Source: JANNWF01 sp052390415
GTDB lineage: Bacteria; Pseudomonadota; Gammaproteobacteria; Xanthomonadales; Xanthomonadaceae
Direction of reading: 5' to 3'
Length of the DNA stretch: 57,720 nucleotides
Assembly: GCA_052390415.1 (NCBI GenBank)
Contig: JBQTGY010000076.1
Span: 1 to 57,720, forward strand
The notes under the pieces: generated by a model
Told to the model about the DNA's origin: nothing
Databases searched by the model: none
The model's input: the letters and a program-made list of their open reading frames with translations, nothing else
Made by a program: the position numbers and the translations under genes
Shown here: piece by piece, positions 41,445-49,666 of the stretch
Layout: every line of letters starts with the position of its first letter
How positions within the stretch are numbered: position 1 is the first letter of the stretch

Positions 41445-41913
41445 CGTGCCTTGCCGCATTGGTGTTCGATGCGCAGCAGGAAATCGCGCAGCGTGCTGCT
41501 ATCGGCCGTGTTGCCGGGCAGCACCTCGTAGGCCAGTCGCGTGGCAGGTGCTCGGCCCAGAATTCATCGAGCCCGAGCTGCCCCCACAACTGCAAGGCCA
41601 GCCACACCGCGCCTCACTGCCGCGGACGACACAGGCGCAGCTGCGACAGCCGCAGCCGCACCGTCGTGCCATCATCCAGCGCGCCCTGTGCACGATCCTC
41701 AGGGAACAGTGCCAGCGAGCGCGACGCGCCGCTGTCCTCGTCCAACAACTTGATCGAACGTCGCCACGCCGCCTGCTGGCTGTCGTTGATCTCGCCCAGA
41801 TACAACGCATGCCGTTGCAGCACGCGACCATCACCGAGCCGTCGATTCTCGACGATGCTCCAGTAGCGATGGGCCTTGCCATCCTTCTTGCGAGTCGATG
41901 CGCGCAGAAACAT
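41445..41913 (-). pseudogene. IS1634-type transposase relic (right copy)
   Basis: This leftward relic begins with a recognisable transposase N-terminus (FLRASTRKKDGKAHRYW, RLGDGRVLQRHALYLGEIND, then DEDSG) in frame from ATG 41913 to 41614. It continues in another frame (LQLWGQLGLDEFWAEHLP) and then jumps across a large internal deletion to LAYEVLPGNTADSSTLRDFL, ending near CGKAR. It is clearly inactive. Together with the relic at 28264-28599 it represents the same element type in the same orientation on either side of the surface-protein cluster. Confidence 0.85.
41476..41536 (-). repeat. 61-bp segment identical to 28264-28324
   Basis: Exact direct copy of the left-relic segment (gcaggaaatcgcgcagcg to cacctcgtaggccag), same orientation, 13.2 kb away. 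Confidence 0.9.
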
Positions 41914-42292
41914 GGAACCCGATTTTCCGCACCGCGCCGCAGATGGGAACAAGCAAGGTCTGCACTACAGCGGTATTGAGCGAGTTATCCACAAGCGCGC
42001 CTAAGTAATTCGATCACTTGGGCGCCGAACGTCGGCGAAAATAGCTGGAATCAGGGGCGAATCCGCTAAATTGGGCTAGGGTGCGCCTTGACGCACCGGC
42101 TTCGGTTCAAGCCAAGTGCTGGTGCGTCAAGACGCACCCTAAGGCATGTTTGTGGACGCGGCGGAAGTCGCGATAAGAATGTCCTGTGGCTAGCGGCCTC
42201 GCGGCAGGTTCCACTGATACTGACTGCCGTCGTCAAAAAAAGAATGGCGGGACAGGTCCCGCATCTTCAGTCCCCAGTCTCAAGTCCCGCTG
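41914..42292. other. Intergenic region with palindromic element
   Basis: This 379-bp stretch lies between the right IS relic and the LysR gene's 3' end. It holds the double palindrome at 42081-42137 and a cggcggaagtcgcgat fragment (42161-42176) resembling the repeat at 17078. No gene was found. Confidence 0.6.
42081..42137. repeat. Double-palindrome extragenic element, copy 2
   Basis: The arms are gtgcgccttgacgcac (42081-42096) and gtgcgtcaagacgcac (42122-42137), with the same length, orientation and arm spacing (within a base) as the copy at 7081-7137. The right arms are identical; the left arms differ by one base. The flanking ..ggctaggg / ccctaagg also pair. Confidence 0.85.
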
Positions 42293-43267
42293 TCACCCAA
42301 ACCGCAACGTAGGCGGCTCCGGCCAATGCTCCGGCGGCATGCCTTGCGAGGCCCGACGTAGTGCCTCCGGGTCCAACTGCGGGGCCAGCAGCCGCAACAG
42401 GTCGATGGTCGGGTAACGCAACACGCGACCGCGCGGCAATACCGCCCACAAGGTGCAGTCGGGCAGGCGCTCTTCGACTTGCAACACTGCGAAGTGCGCA
42501 TGGTCGTTACTACCCAAGGCGAGTTCGGCCACCAGACCCACACCGAGTCCCGCGCGGGTGTAGGCCTTGAGGGTGTCGCCGTCCTGCGCCGACAACGAGA
42601 ACTGCGGGGTCAGCCCAGCCTGTGCCATCACGCGACAGAACGAAGAATCGGAATGCCGCGAGGCCTCATAGGTAATCAACGGCGAACCGGCCAGCTCTTC
42701 CAGGCTGAGCGGCCCGGCATGCTGGGCCAGCGGGTGTTCACGGTTGACGATGACCACCCGTTTCCAGCGAAACAGCGGCACCGCGATGCCCTCGGGGAGC
42801 TCGTCGCCGGCGGTGCTCAGCATCACCATGTCGCAGCGCTCATGTTCGCTGGGCTGTACCCGATCACCTTCCCCCAGCGAGCGGATGCGGACGCCAATGC
42901 CCGGATAACGCAGCCGCAGCTGGCTGAGCAGAGACGGCAGCACGTGCAGAACAAAGGTTTGCGGCGCGGCAATCAACAGTTCCGCGGCCACTTCACCCCG
43001 AGCGTGGGCGGCGAATCCGCGCAAGCCGTCGACGTCACGCACGACCCGTTGCGCCACCTCGATGGCCTGAGCGCCGGCCGGCGTGATGTCGACCAGACTG
43101 CGGCCGCGACGAGCAAACACTTGAAAGCCCAGGGCATCTTCAAGCTGGCGCAATTGCCGCGATACGCTCGGCTGCGACAGATGCATCGCCTCGGCGGCGG
43201 CGCTCACATTCAGCTTGCTCGCGACAATCTCAACGAGGCAACGAAGTCCTGTCAGATTTACCGCCAT
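42293..43267 (-). CDS. LysR-family regulator, CysB-like
   Basis: 324 residues. The N-terminal winged helix (~1-60: LRCLVEIVASKLNVSAAAEA then QPSVSRQLRQLEDALG) has the CysB/Cbl-type spacing (NVSAAAEAMHLSQPSVSRQ). The effector domain follows (~90-300: AAPQTFVLHVLPSLLSQL, PLITYEASRHSDSSFC, AGLGVGLVAELALG). CysB-type regulators sense N-acetylserine or sulfur status and control sulfate assimilation, but its neighbours here are not sulfur genes. It is divergent from the subtilase gene 367 bp away, a classic LysR arrangement, so it may control that gene. Confidence 0.88.
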   Translation of the reverse strand: MAVNLTGLRCLVEIVASKLNVSAAAEAMHLSQPSVSRQLRQLEDALGFQVFARRGRSLVDITPAGAQAIEVAQRVVRDVDGLRGFAAHARGEVAAELLIAAPQTFVLHVLPSLLSQLRLRYPGIGVRIRSLGEGDRVQPSEHERCDMVMLSTAGDELPEGIAVPLFRWKRVVIVNREHPLAQHAGPLSLEELAGSPLITYEASRHSDSSFCRVMAQAGLTPQFSLSAQDGDTLKAYTRAGLGVGLVAELALGSNDHAHFAVLQVEERLPDCTLWAVLPRGRVLRYPTIDLLRLLAPQLDPEALRRASQGMPPEHWPEPPTLRFG

Positions 43268-43634
43268 GGCCGCCCCTCCATCGATATTTGTGGGCTGTTT
43301 GCTCGATTCAGCATGCCGCTTGACCTAGGTCGAAAGTCATGTTGCACAGCACCAAATTGTGCGCTGAGACGAGTTTTATATGCGACGTGCGTCACGCGAG
43401 TGCTTCTGCAAGCCTGATCCAGCCTAGGTATAACACTGAATTGATACCCATATTTGAAAATCGAATTGGACGCCCGGAAACGTGCGCCCTATCACTCTGC
43501 GTCGTCAACGTTCAGGATCGATTAATCCAGCTCTGTCGATGGGGAAGTCAGTCGGGGCCGGTTCACGTTGCACGCATTGTCCAATCCTGATTTTAAGTCA
43601 GCTCGTTCAACCAACTCGTGGGGAGTCCGTTCAG
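43268..43634. other. Divergent regulatory region, LysR and subtilase genes
   Basis: A 367-bp AT-richer intergenic region. A dyad TTGCACAgcaccaaatTGTGCgc (43342-43364) could bind a LysR-type dimer. AT-rich segments follow at 43373-43382 (agttttatat) and 43428-43460. No gene is present. The subtilase ribosome site is probably gggag at 43620-43624. Confidence 0.4.
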
Positions 43635-45824
43635 ATGAATCCAGTTAGCCGCCTGCTGCCAATGGCGATCACCGCCGCCGTCTTGGGTACCGCCAGCCTC
43701 AGCGCCAGCGCTGCCGAGTTTGTGCTCAACTCCAGTCCGGTGCAGGGCCATTACATCGTCGTTCTGAAGGATTCCGCTGCCAGGCTCGACAGCGAAAGCG
43801 CACGCAGCAATGTGGCGCGAGCCGCTGACGTCGCCGTGCAGATGACCAGCGAAACAGGCGCCAAACTGACCCGTTCCTACACGCATGCCTTGCGTGGCTT
43901 CGCGGTCGAAGCCAATGACAAACAGCTTGAACGGCTGCTGCTGGACAACCGCGTCGCCTACGTGGAAGAAGACGGCATCGTCACCGCCAGCGCCACCCAG
44001 ACCGGCGCGACGTGGGGACTGGATCGCACCGATCAGCGCGACCTGCCGTTGAACAGCAGTTACACCTACGACACCACGGCTTCCAATGTGAACGTCTACA
44101 TCGTCGATACCGGCGTGTTGGGCAGCCACACCCAGTTCACAGGGCGCATGATTGGCGGCTACACCGCGATCACCGATGCCAACGGCACCAATGACTGCAA
44201 CGGCCATGGCACCCACGTCGCCGGCACTGTCGCTGGCACCATCCACGGCATCGCCAAAGGCGCCAAGATTTCCCCGATTCGCGTGCTCGGTTGCACCGGC
44301 TCAGGCACCAACGCCGGCGTCATCGCGGGCATGGACTGGGTCGCCGCCAACCACATCAAGCCCGCGGTTGCCAACATGAGCCTGGGCGGTGGTGCTTCTA
44401 CTGCTACCGACACGGCGGTCGCCAACATGACCAGCGCTGGTGTCGTGGTTGCGGTCGCGGCCGGCAACGACAACGCGAACGCTTGCAACTACTCGCCGGC
44501 ACGTGCGGCCTCGGCGATCACGGTGGGTTCCACCACCAACACGGATGCGCGTTCGAGCTTCTCGAACTTCGGTACCTGCCTCGACATCTACGCACCCGGC
44601 TCCAACATCCTGTCGGCGTGGTACACCGGCACTTCGGCGACCAACACCATCAGCGGTACCTCGATGGCATCGCCGCATGTCGCTGGCGTGGCCGCCCTCT
44701 ATCTGGCTGCCAATCCGACCGCTTCGGTCACTGCGGTGACCAACGCCATCATCAATGCCTCGACCCCGAACAAGGTCTCCAGCCCGGGCACCGGCTCGCC
44801 GAATCGCCTGCTGTATTCGCTGTTCTCCGGCGGTGGCACCCCGGACACCACGGCGCCCACGACGCCGGGTAGTGCAGCGGCGACTGCCGCCAGCGCCAGC
44901 CAGATCAACGTCAGCTGGACCGCCTCCACCGATGCCGGTGGTTCGGGCCTTGCCGGCTACAAGATCGAGCGTTGCCAAGGCGCGGGCTGCACCAACTTTG
45001 CCGAGGTTGCCACGTCCACCACGACCAGCTACGCCAGCACGGGCCTGACCGCCTCCACCAGCTACAGCTTCCGGGTGCGCGCGTACGACGGTTCAGGCAA
45101 CAACAGCAGCTACTCCAACACCAGCACGGCGACGACTCAAGCCGGTGGCGGCGGTGGCAGCACCTTGACCAAGGGCGTGCCGGTGACCGGCTTGGCCGCG
45201 GCGACGGGTGCCGCACTGAGCTACACGATGGTGGTGCCGGCTGGCTCGACCAACCTGAGCTTCGTGACCTCCGGTGGCACCGGCGATGCCGACATGTACG
45301 TGAAGTTTGGCAGCGCGCCAACCGACACCGTGTATGACTGCCGTCCGTATGCGTCGGGCAATGCCGAAACCTGCAGCTTCGCGGCTCCGCAGGCCGGCAC
45401 CTACCACGTGCGTCTGAAAGCCTACACGGCCTTCTCCGGCGTCAGCTTGGTCGGTAACTACACTGTCGGCGGCGGCGGTGGTGTGCAGACGTACACCAAC
45501 CCGAACAACTTCAACATCACCGACAATTCCACGGTCAACAGCACCATCACCGTATCGGGTCGTACTGGTAACGCACCCTCCAACAGCAGTGTCGCGGTCG
45601 ACATCAAGCACACCTTCAAGGGTGATCTGAAGGTTGACCTGATCGCTCCCGATGGCTCGGTGTACGTCCTGCACAACCGCACCGGTGGCAGCACCGACAA
45701 CATCATCCAGTCCTACACGGTCAACCTGTCGACCGAAGCCTTGAACGGCACCTGGACTCTGCGCGTGAACGACAACGCCGGTGGCGACGTCGGCTACATC
45801 GATAGCTGGGGCCTGACGTTCTAA
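43635..45824 (+). CDS. Secreted subtilisin-like serine protease (S8) with FN3, PPC and P domains
   Basis: 729 residues from ATG 43635. Signal peptide (1-26, ending SASA), inhibitor-I9 propeptide (~33-115, GHYIVVLKDSAARL to RVAYVEEDGIV), S8 domain with D158 (VYIVDTGVLG), H191 (GHGTHVAG) and S343 (GTSMASPHVAG). A fibronectin III domain (~410-505), a pre-peptidase C-terminal domain (~512-610, DADMYVKFG) and a P/proprotein-convertase domain (~618-729, VDIKHTFKGDLKVDLIAP, ending DSWGLTF) follow. It resembles extracellular proteases of Xanthomonas and Lysobacter exported by type II secretion, with the C-terminal domains removed or used for binding. The strong terminator follows 27 bases after the stop. 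Confidence 0.95.
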   Translation: MNPVSRLLPMAITAAVLGTASLSASAAEFVLNSSPVQGHYIVVLKDSAARLDSESARSNVARAADVAVQMTSETGAKLTRSYTHALRGFAVEANDKQLERLLLDNRVAYVEEDGIVTASATQTGATWGLDRTDQRDLPLNSSYTYDTTASNVNVYIVDTGVLGSHTQFTGRMIGGYTAITDANGTNDCNGHGTHVAGTVAGTIHGIAKGAKISPIRVLGCTGSGTNAGVIAGMDWVAANHIKPAVANMSLGGGASTATDTAVANMTSAGVVVAVAAGNDNANACNYSPARAASAITVGSTTNTDARSSFSNFGTCLDIYAPGSNILSAWYTGTSATNTISGTSMASPHVAGVAALYLAANPTASVTAVTNAIINASTPNKVSSPGTGSPNRLLYSLFSGGGTPDTTAPTTPGSAAATAASASQINVSWTASTDAGGSGLAGYKIERCQGAGCTNFAEVATSTTTSYASTGLTASTSYSFRVRAYDGSGNNSSYSNTSTATTQAGGGGGSTLTKGVPVTGLAAATGAALSYTMVVPAGSTNLSFVTSGGTGDADMYVKFGSAPTDTVYDCRPYASGNAETCSFAAPQAGTYHVRLKAYTAFSGVSLVGNYTVGGGGGVQTYTNPNNFNITDNSTVNSTITVSGRTGNAPSNSSVAVDIKHTFKGDLKVDLIAPDGSVYVLHNRTGGSTDNIIQSYTVNLSTEALNGTWTLRVNDNAGGDVGYIDSWGLTF

Positions 45825-45850
45825 GTCAGCCGCGGTAAGTTGCACCCCAA

Positions 45851-45881
45851 AGACCCCGGCCTTGCGCCGGGGTCTTTTTTT
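45851..45881 (+). terminator. Strong intrinsic terminator of the subtilase gene
   Basis: A perfect 10-bp stem AGACCCCGGC / GCCGGGGTCT with a five-base loop (cttgc) is followed by TTTTTT. It lies 27 bp after the subtilase stop. Confidence 0.95.
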
Positions 45882-45998
45882 GTGCCCTCGTGCGGGTTTG
45901 TTTCGTCCCAGCTGCAGCTTCAATCGACAACCGCGTGTTTCCTGAAGCATTGATCTGGCGGCAATAGACAAGCAAGTTCAAGAGCAAAAGAGAAGCCC

Positions 45999-46137
45999 CT
46001 CAACGCGGAGGCGCAGATGTCAAAGAGGACGCAGAGATTGATGTGTGCGGTGGGCGTGATTTGAAGTTGTTCGATCGTCAACCAGCGTTCCCATCTTTTC
46101 CTCTGCGACCTCTGCGTTTTCCGCGCCTCCGCGTTGA
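45999..46137. repeat. Inverted repeat of the ctcaacgcggaggcgcagag type
   Basis: The left arm (45999-46036, ctcaacgcggaggcgcag..gaggacgcagag) and the right arm (46100-46137, cctctgcgacctctgcg..cgcctccgcgttgag) are inverted copies around a ~63-bp loop. This is a common dispersed bacterial extragenic repeat, here between the subtilase and peptidase genes. Confidence 0.8.
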
Positions 46138-46273
46138 GCGCTCTTCGCATCATGTTTCTTGCTTGATTGTTCGCGCCGCCTCAATGAGCAAAGTGCATGC
46201 CGACACGCAACATCATGCTGCGAACTCGCTCCACTCTCCGGCATCATTGCCACTCTCTCAATGGAGTTTCACC

Positions 46274-47572
46274 ATGACACTGCGCCTGCTGGTAGCCGCG
46301 ATTGCGCTAGGCCTGGTTGGCCCGGTTCTCGCTGAAGCACCATCCATTGAAGCGCTGGCTGCGCCGCTGGATGCCAAGGTGCAGAACTGGCGTCGCGATT
46401 TTCATCAACATCCTGAACTCGGAAACCGCGAGACCCGCACCTCGGGCATCATCGCCGCACATCTGCGCGGGCTTGGCCTGGAGGTTCGCACCGGCATCGC
46501 CCACACCGGCGTCGTCGGCATTCTGCGCGGCGGTTTGCCCGGTCCCAACATCGCCTTGCGCGCCGATATCGATGCCTTGCCGGTGACCGAACGCGGCGAC
46601 CTGCCGTTTGCGTCCAAGGCCACTGCCGAATATGCCGGACAAACGGTGGGCGTCATGCACGCCTGCGGTCACGATTCGCATACCGCGATGTTGATGGGCG
46701 TGGCGGAAGCGCTGGCGGGGATGCGCGAGCAACTTCCAGGCGCGGTGATGTTCATCTTCCAACCGGCCGAAGAAGGCCCACCTGCGGGCGAAGAAGGCGG
46801 CGCACGCTTGATGCTGGATGAAGGGCTGTTCAAGGATTTCAAACCCGAAGCCGTGTTCGGTCAACACGTCATTGCCGGCATCCCGTCCGACAGCATTGCT
46901 TATCGCCCCGGGCCGTTCATGGCGGCTTCCGACAGCTTTCGCATCCTCGTCAAAGGCAAGCAGACGCACGGCTCACAGCCGTGGCGCGGCGTGGATCCGG
47001 TGGTCGCCGCTGCGGCGATCATTGGCAGCGCACAAACCGTGGTCAGTCGCGAAGCCGAGCTCACCAAGGGACCGTTGGTGGTGAGCTTTGGCACCATCCA
47101 CGGGGGTGTGCGCTACAACATCATCCCCGAGCAGGTCGAGCTGACCGGCACCATACGCAGCTTCGACCAAGGCATGCGGACCGAAGCGCATGCTGACCTG
47201 CGCCGAGTCGCCGAGAGCGTGGCCGCCGCACACAAGGCCACGGTCGATAGCCACATTCCCGAGCAGGAAGGCGCGCCCGTGCTGCGCAACGATCCCGCCT
47301 TGGTGGCAAGCATGTTGCCCAGTCTGGAGCGCGCCGCGCCAGGCAAGGTAAAAGAAGTCGCCGCGGTCACCACGGCGGAAGATTTTGGCTACTACAGCGA
47401 GGCCGCGCCGGTGATGTTCTGGTTCGTCGGTGCCACCGCTCCAGATGCCGACATGAGCAACGTGCCGTTCAACCATTCACCGGACTTTGTCCTCGATGAA
47501 GCGGCGCTCAAGCTCGGCGTGCGCACGATGCTGCAGGTGGCTTTGGATCGCTTGGCAATGCCCAAGCCGTAG
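46274..47572 (+). CDS. Periplasmic M20D amidohydrolase/peptidase
   Basis: 432 residues from ATG 46274 with GGAG at 46263-46266. A Sec signal peptide (1-20, ending VLA) distinguishes it from cytoplasmic relatives. The M20D motifs follow: RRDFHQHPELGNRETRTS, RADIDALPVTE, MHACGHDSHTAMLMGVA (C131, H133 as metal ligands), FQPAEEGPPAGEEGGARL, VVSFGTIHGGVRYNIIP and the C-terminal FNHSPDFVLDEAALKLG. The family hydrolyses N-acyl amino acids, indole-acetyl conjugates or hippurate. Location in the periplasm suggests scavenging of peptides or acylated amino acids, perhaps downstream of the neighbouring secreted protease. Confidence 0.92.
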   Translation: MTLRLLVAAIALGLVGPVLAEAPSIEALAAPLDAKVQNWRRDFHQHPELGNRETRTSGIIAAHLRGLGLEVRTGIAHTGVVGILRGGLPGPNIALRADIDALPVTERGDLPFASKATAEYAGQTVGVMHACGHDSHTAMLMGVAEALAGMREQLPGAVMFIFQPAEEGPPAGEEGGARLMLDEGLFKDFKPEAVFGQHVIAGIPSDSIAYRPGPFMAASDSFRILVKGKQTHGSQPWRGVDPVVAAAAIIGSAQTVVSREAELTKGPLVVSFGTIHGGVRYNIIPEQVELTGTIRSFDQGMRTEAHADLRRVAESVAAAHKATVDSHIPEQEGAPVLRNDPALVASMLPSLERAAPGKVKEVAAVTTAEDFGYYSEAAPVMFWFVGATAPDADMSNVPFNHSPDFVLDEAALKLGVRTMLQVALDRLAMPKP

Positions 47573-47603
47573 TGCCGACCGAGCGAAGCGAAGGCGTGCG
47601 CCT

Positions 47604-48494
47604 TCAGCGCAACGGATTGCGCTGCAGGAAATCCACGATCTTGGGCACGAGCTCAGTCGCCTTGTCCTCCAGCACGTAATGCCCCGCGTCTTCCCACGCG
47701 TGAACTTCGGCGTCAGGCAACGCCGCTCTGAAGCCGTCGAGGAAGTGCTGGTCGAACACAAAGTCACGCAAACCCCAGCCGAGCAACGCGGGGCGATCAG
47801 CAAAGCGTGGCAATGCCTTGTGGGCGGCATCAACCAAGGCCCAGGCCGGGTCCGCAGGCGTGAGGGGAATGTCCTGCACGAACCGTAGCGTCGCGATACG
47901 GTTGGCCCAGGAGTCGTAAGGCGCGCAATACGCCGCGCGTACGTCGGCGGGCATCGCCTGCATGACACCTTGTGACGCGGCACCGGCGGCGAACGCATTG
48001 AAGCCGCGAATTAGCAAGGCGCCCAACATCGAGTCGCGACCCAACTTCAATTGCCACGGCATCTTCTTCGCTGCGGGCAGCGGAAACGCAGCGGTGTTGG
48101 TGATGACCAGGCGCTTGACCGCCGCTGCGTGGGTGGTGGCCCAGCCAAAGCCGATCATCCCGCCCCAATCGTGCACCGCCAAGGTGACGTTGTCGCGCAC
48201 ATGCAGATGCTCAAGCAAGGCGGCCAGATCATCTACCCGCGACTGCAGCGTATAGCGATAACGATCATCACCCGGCTTGTCGGACAGCCCCATGCCGATG
48301 TGATCCGGCACGATGCACCGATAGCGCCCGCGCAGCGCCAGCACCAGGTGTCGCCAGTAATACGACCACGAAGGGTTGCCGTGCAGCATGACGATCACCT
48401 CGCCATCGCGCGGGCCCTCGTCCAGGTAATGCATGCGAATGCCGGGCCGCACTTCGAGGTGCTGGCCGGTAAAGGGGTAGTCGGGATAGGTCAC
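47604..48494 (-). CDS. oleB: OleB, beta-lactone decarboxylase (haloalkane-dehalogenase-like fold)
   Basis: 296 residues from GTG 48494. OleB turns the cis-beta-lactone made by OleC into a long-chain olefin with loss of CO2. Evidence is motif order and catalytic residues: oxyanion HGNPSWSYYWRHL, nucleophile D109 (LAVHDWGGMIGFG) and H272 (DAGHYVLEDK). Both lie five residues before D114 and H277 of the X. campestris enzyme, and long stretches agree (YLDEGPRDGEV, LVITNTAAFPLP). The ribosome site GGAGAG comes from the end of a 23-codon upstream frame. oleA lies 2.2 kb upstream and the other pathway genes are absent from the window. Confidence 0.96.
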   Translation of the reverse strand: MTYPDYPFTGQHLEVRPGIRMHYLDEGPRDGEVIVMLHGNPSWSYYWRHLVLALRGRYRCIVPDHIGMGLSDKPGDDRYRYTLQSRVDDLAALLEHLHVRDNVTLAVHDWGGMIGFGWATTHAAAVKRLVITNTAAFPLPAAKKMPWQLKLGRDSMLGALLIRGFNAFAAGAASQGVMQAMPADVRAAYCAPYDSWANRIATLRFVQDIPLTPADPAWALVDAAHKALPRFADRPALLGWGLRDFVFDQHFLDGFRAALPDAEVHAWEDAGHYVLEDKATELVPKIVDFLQRNPLR

Positions 48495-48500
48495 AGAAAT

Positions 48501-48572
48501 TCACTCTCCAAGTGGAAGCTGGCCGCGCGGGTCGATGCGCTGGTCAGTGAAGGGGTATTCGGGGAAATTCAC
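48501..48572 (-). CDS. 23-codon coupled frame copying the OleB N-terminus
   Basis: GTG 48572 overlaps the stop of the wHTH-HATPase-STAS gene (GTGA). The frame ends seven bases before oleB's GTG, and its last codons contain oleB's ribosome site (GGAGAG, 48504-48509). The peptide begins NFPEYPFTDQRIDPRG, matching OleB's TYPDYPFTGQHLEVRPG. It looks like a duplicated and truncated oleB start that now serves as a coupling leader. Whether the peptide is made is unknown. Confidence 0.6.
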   Translation of the reverse strand: MNFPEYPFTDQRIDPRGQLPLGE

Positions 48573-49636
48573 GCGCTCCAGGTTTTCAGTAAGGGGAGCT
48601 GCCAGCCTTGTTCGTCACGCAGGACTTCGGCGCGACGGATCATCTGTTGAACTTCGGGTACAGCGTTGCCGATGCTCAATGCGACTTCCGGGTGGGCGTT
48701 CGCGAATACGCGGAAGATCTCGTCGGCGAACGCCTGGCCGATGCTGCCGACGTCAGCAAAATCCAGTACGACGTGCCTGAAGCGGTCGACTCGCTGCAGC
48801 AAGCGCTTGGCCTGGGAGCGCGAGACCAGCATCTCGTCGCCGACCTTGGCCAGTCGCACCGGCACCACAGTGCGCGCAAAACTGTACTCGTCCGGGCCGC
48901 TGGAAAACTGGTCGATTACGCTGCGCGCCGTGCGGGTCGAGTCGGTGGCGATCTGCATGATCACCCGGGTTCCTTCGAGCTCGTCCGCTTCATCCAGCAG
49001 ATCCTCTGAGTAGTCAGCATCATGATCGAACACCAGCCCTCTTGATTCGATGCGGTAAATGTCGAACATGCGCGAGGTGAAGAAGATGCCCTCGCCACTG
49101 TGTCGCTGCGGATCGGTGGTGAGCTTGCCTTTGGCGAGTTCCAACAGCGCGAGACGTTCATCCGGCAGGCTGAGTGCGCGGGTGATCTTGCGAAAGATGC
49201 CGACACCCCGGTCGTCCACCAGGATTCGTAGGCGCTGGTCGCGGCACTCCATCTTCACATCGACTCTGGACGCACCCGAGTGGTCGACCGCGTTGTTCAC
49301 CATCTCGGTGACCCCGTGGCCGGCAATGTCCAGCACGTTGCGCGGCAGGTGAACCAGCAGTGGCAACAATTCGTCGTACCAGACTCGATCTTCGGCGAGG
49401 CCGACGCGCGGGTAGCTGCGTGCAAACCTGCGATTGGGCCCGAGTGTGTACTGCGGGCGGGTGCTGCCACGCTTCAACACGTATCCGCCAGCGAGCAACT
49501 GGCGGACTTGCATCCCGACACGGGCGCGAGAAAGGCCGAGTTCAGTCGCGACAGTGACCACCAAATCGCCCGGATGGGCAGCCACGGCATTCAGCAGTGC
49601 TGCTTCAATCTCGTCTGAACGGTCGGGCCGGGCCAT
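48569..49636 (-). CDS. wHTH-HATPase-STAS-like (DUF4325) regulatory protein
   Basis: 355 residues from ATG 49636. A winged helix-turn-helix (~8-65: LVVTVATELGLSRARVGMQV) is followed by a GHKL ATPase domain (~85-245) with N-box EMVNNAVDHSG (111-121), G1 box VDDRGVGIF (140-148) and G2 box HSGEGIFFTSR (179-189). A C-terminal STAS-like domain (~255-345: VVLDFADVGSIGQAFADEIF) completes it. The three-domain fusion resembles a one-polypeptide version of an anti-sigma kinase plus antagonist. Targets are unknown; the operator-like motifs upstream suggest autoregulation. It is inserted between oleA and oleB, adjacent to a restriction-enzyme relic. Confidence 0.85.
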   Translation of the reverse strand: MARPDRSDEIEAALLNAVAAHPGDLVVTVATELGLSRARVGMQVRQLLAGGYVLKRGSTRPQYTLGPNRRFARSYPRVGLAEDRVWYDELLPLLVHLPRNVLDIAGHGVTEMVNNAVDHSGASRVDVKMECRDQRLRILVDDRGVGIFRKITRALSLPDERLALLELAKGKLTTDPQRHSGEGIFFTSRMFDIYRIESRGLVFDHDADYSEDLLDEADELEGTRVIMQIATDSTRTARSVIDQFSSGPDEYSFARTVVPVRLAKVGDEMLVSRSQAKRLLQRVDRFRHVVLDFADVGSIGQAFADEIFRVFANAHPEVALSIGNAVPEVQQMIRRAEVLRDEQGWQLPLLKTWSA

Positions 49637-49666
49637 GCCGCGATTGTAAAATTAAGCGGGACTATT

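Larger units (their letters stand above)
45825..46273. other. Intergenic region with terminator and inverted repeat
   Basis: A 449-bp stretch holding the intrinsic terminator (45851-45881), the inverted repeat at 45999-46137 and the leader of the M20 peptidase gene. A frame in phase with the peptidase runs in from the repeat, but its start choices overlap repeat DNA and lack ribosome sites. Confidence 0.6.
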
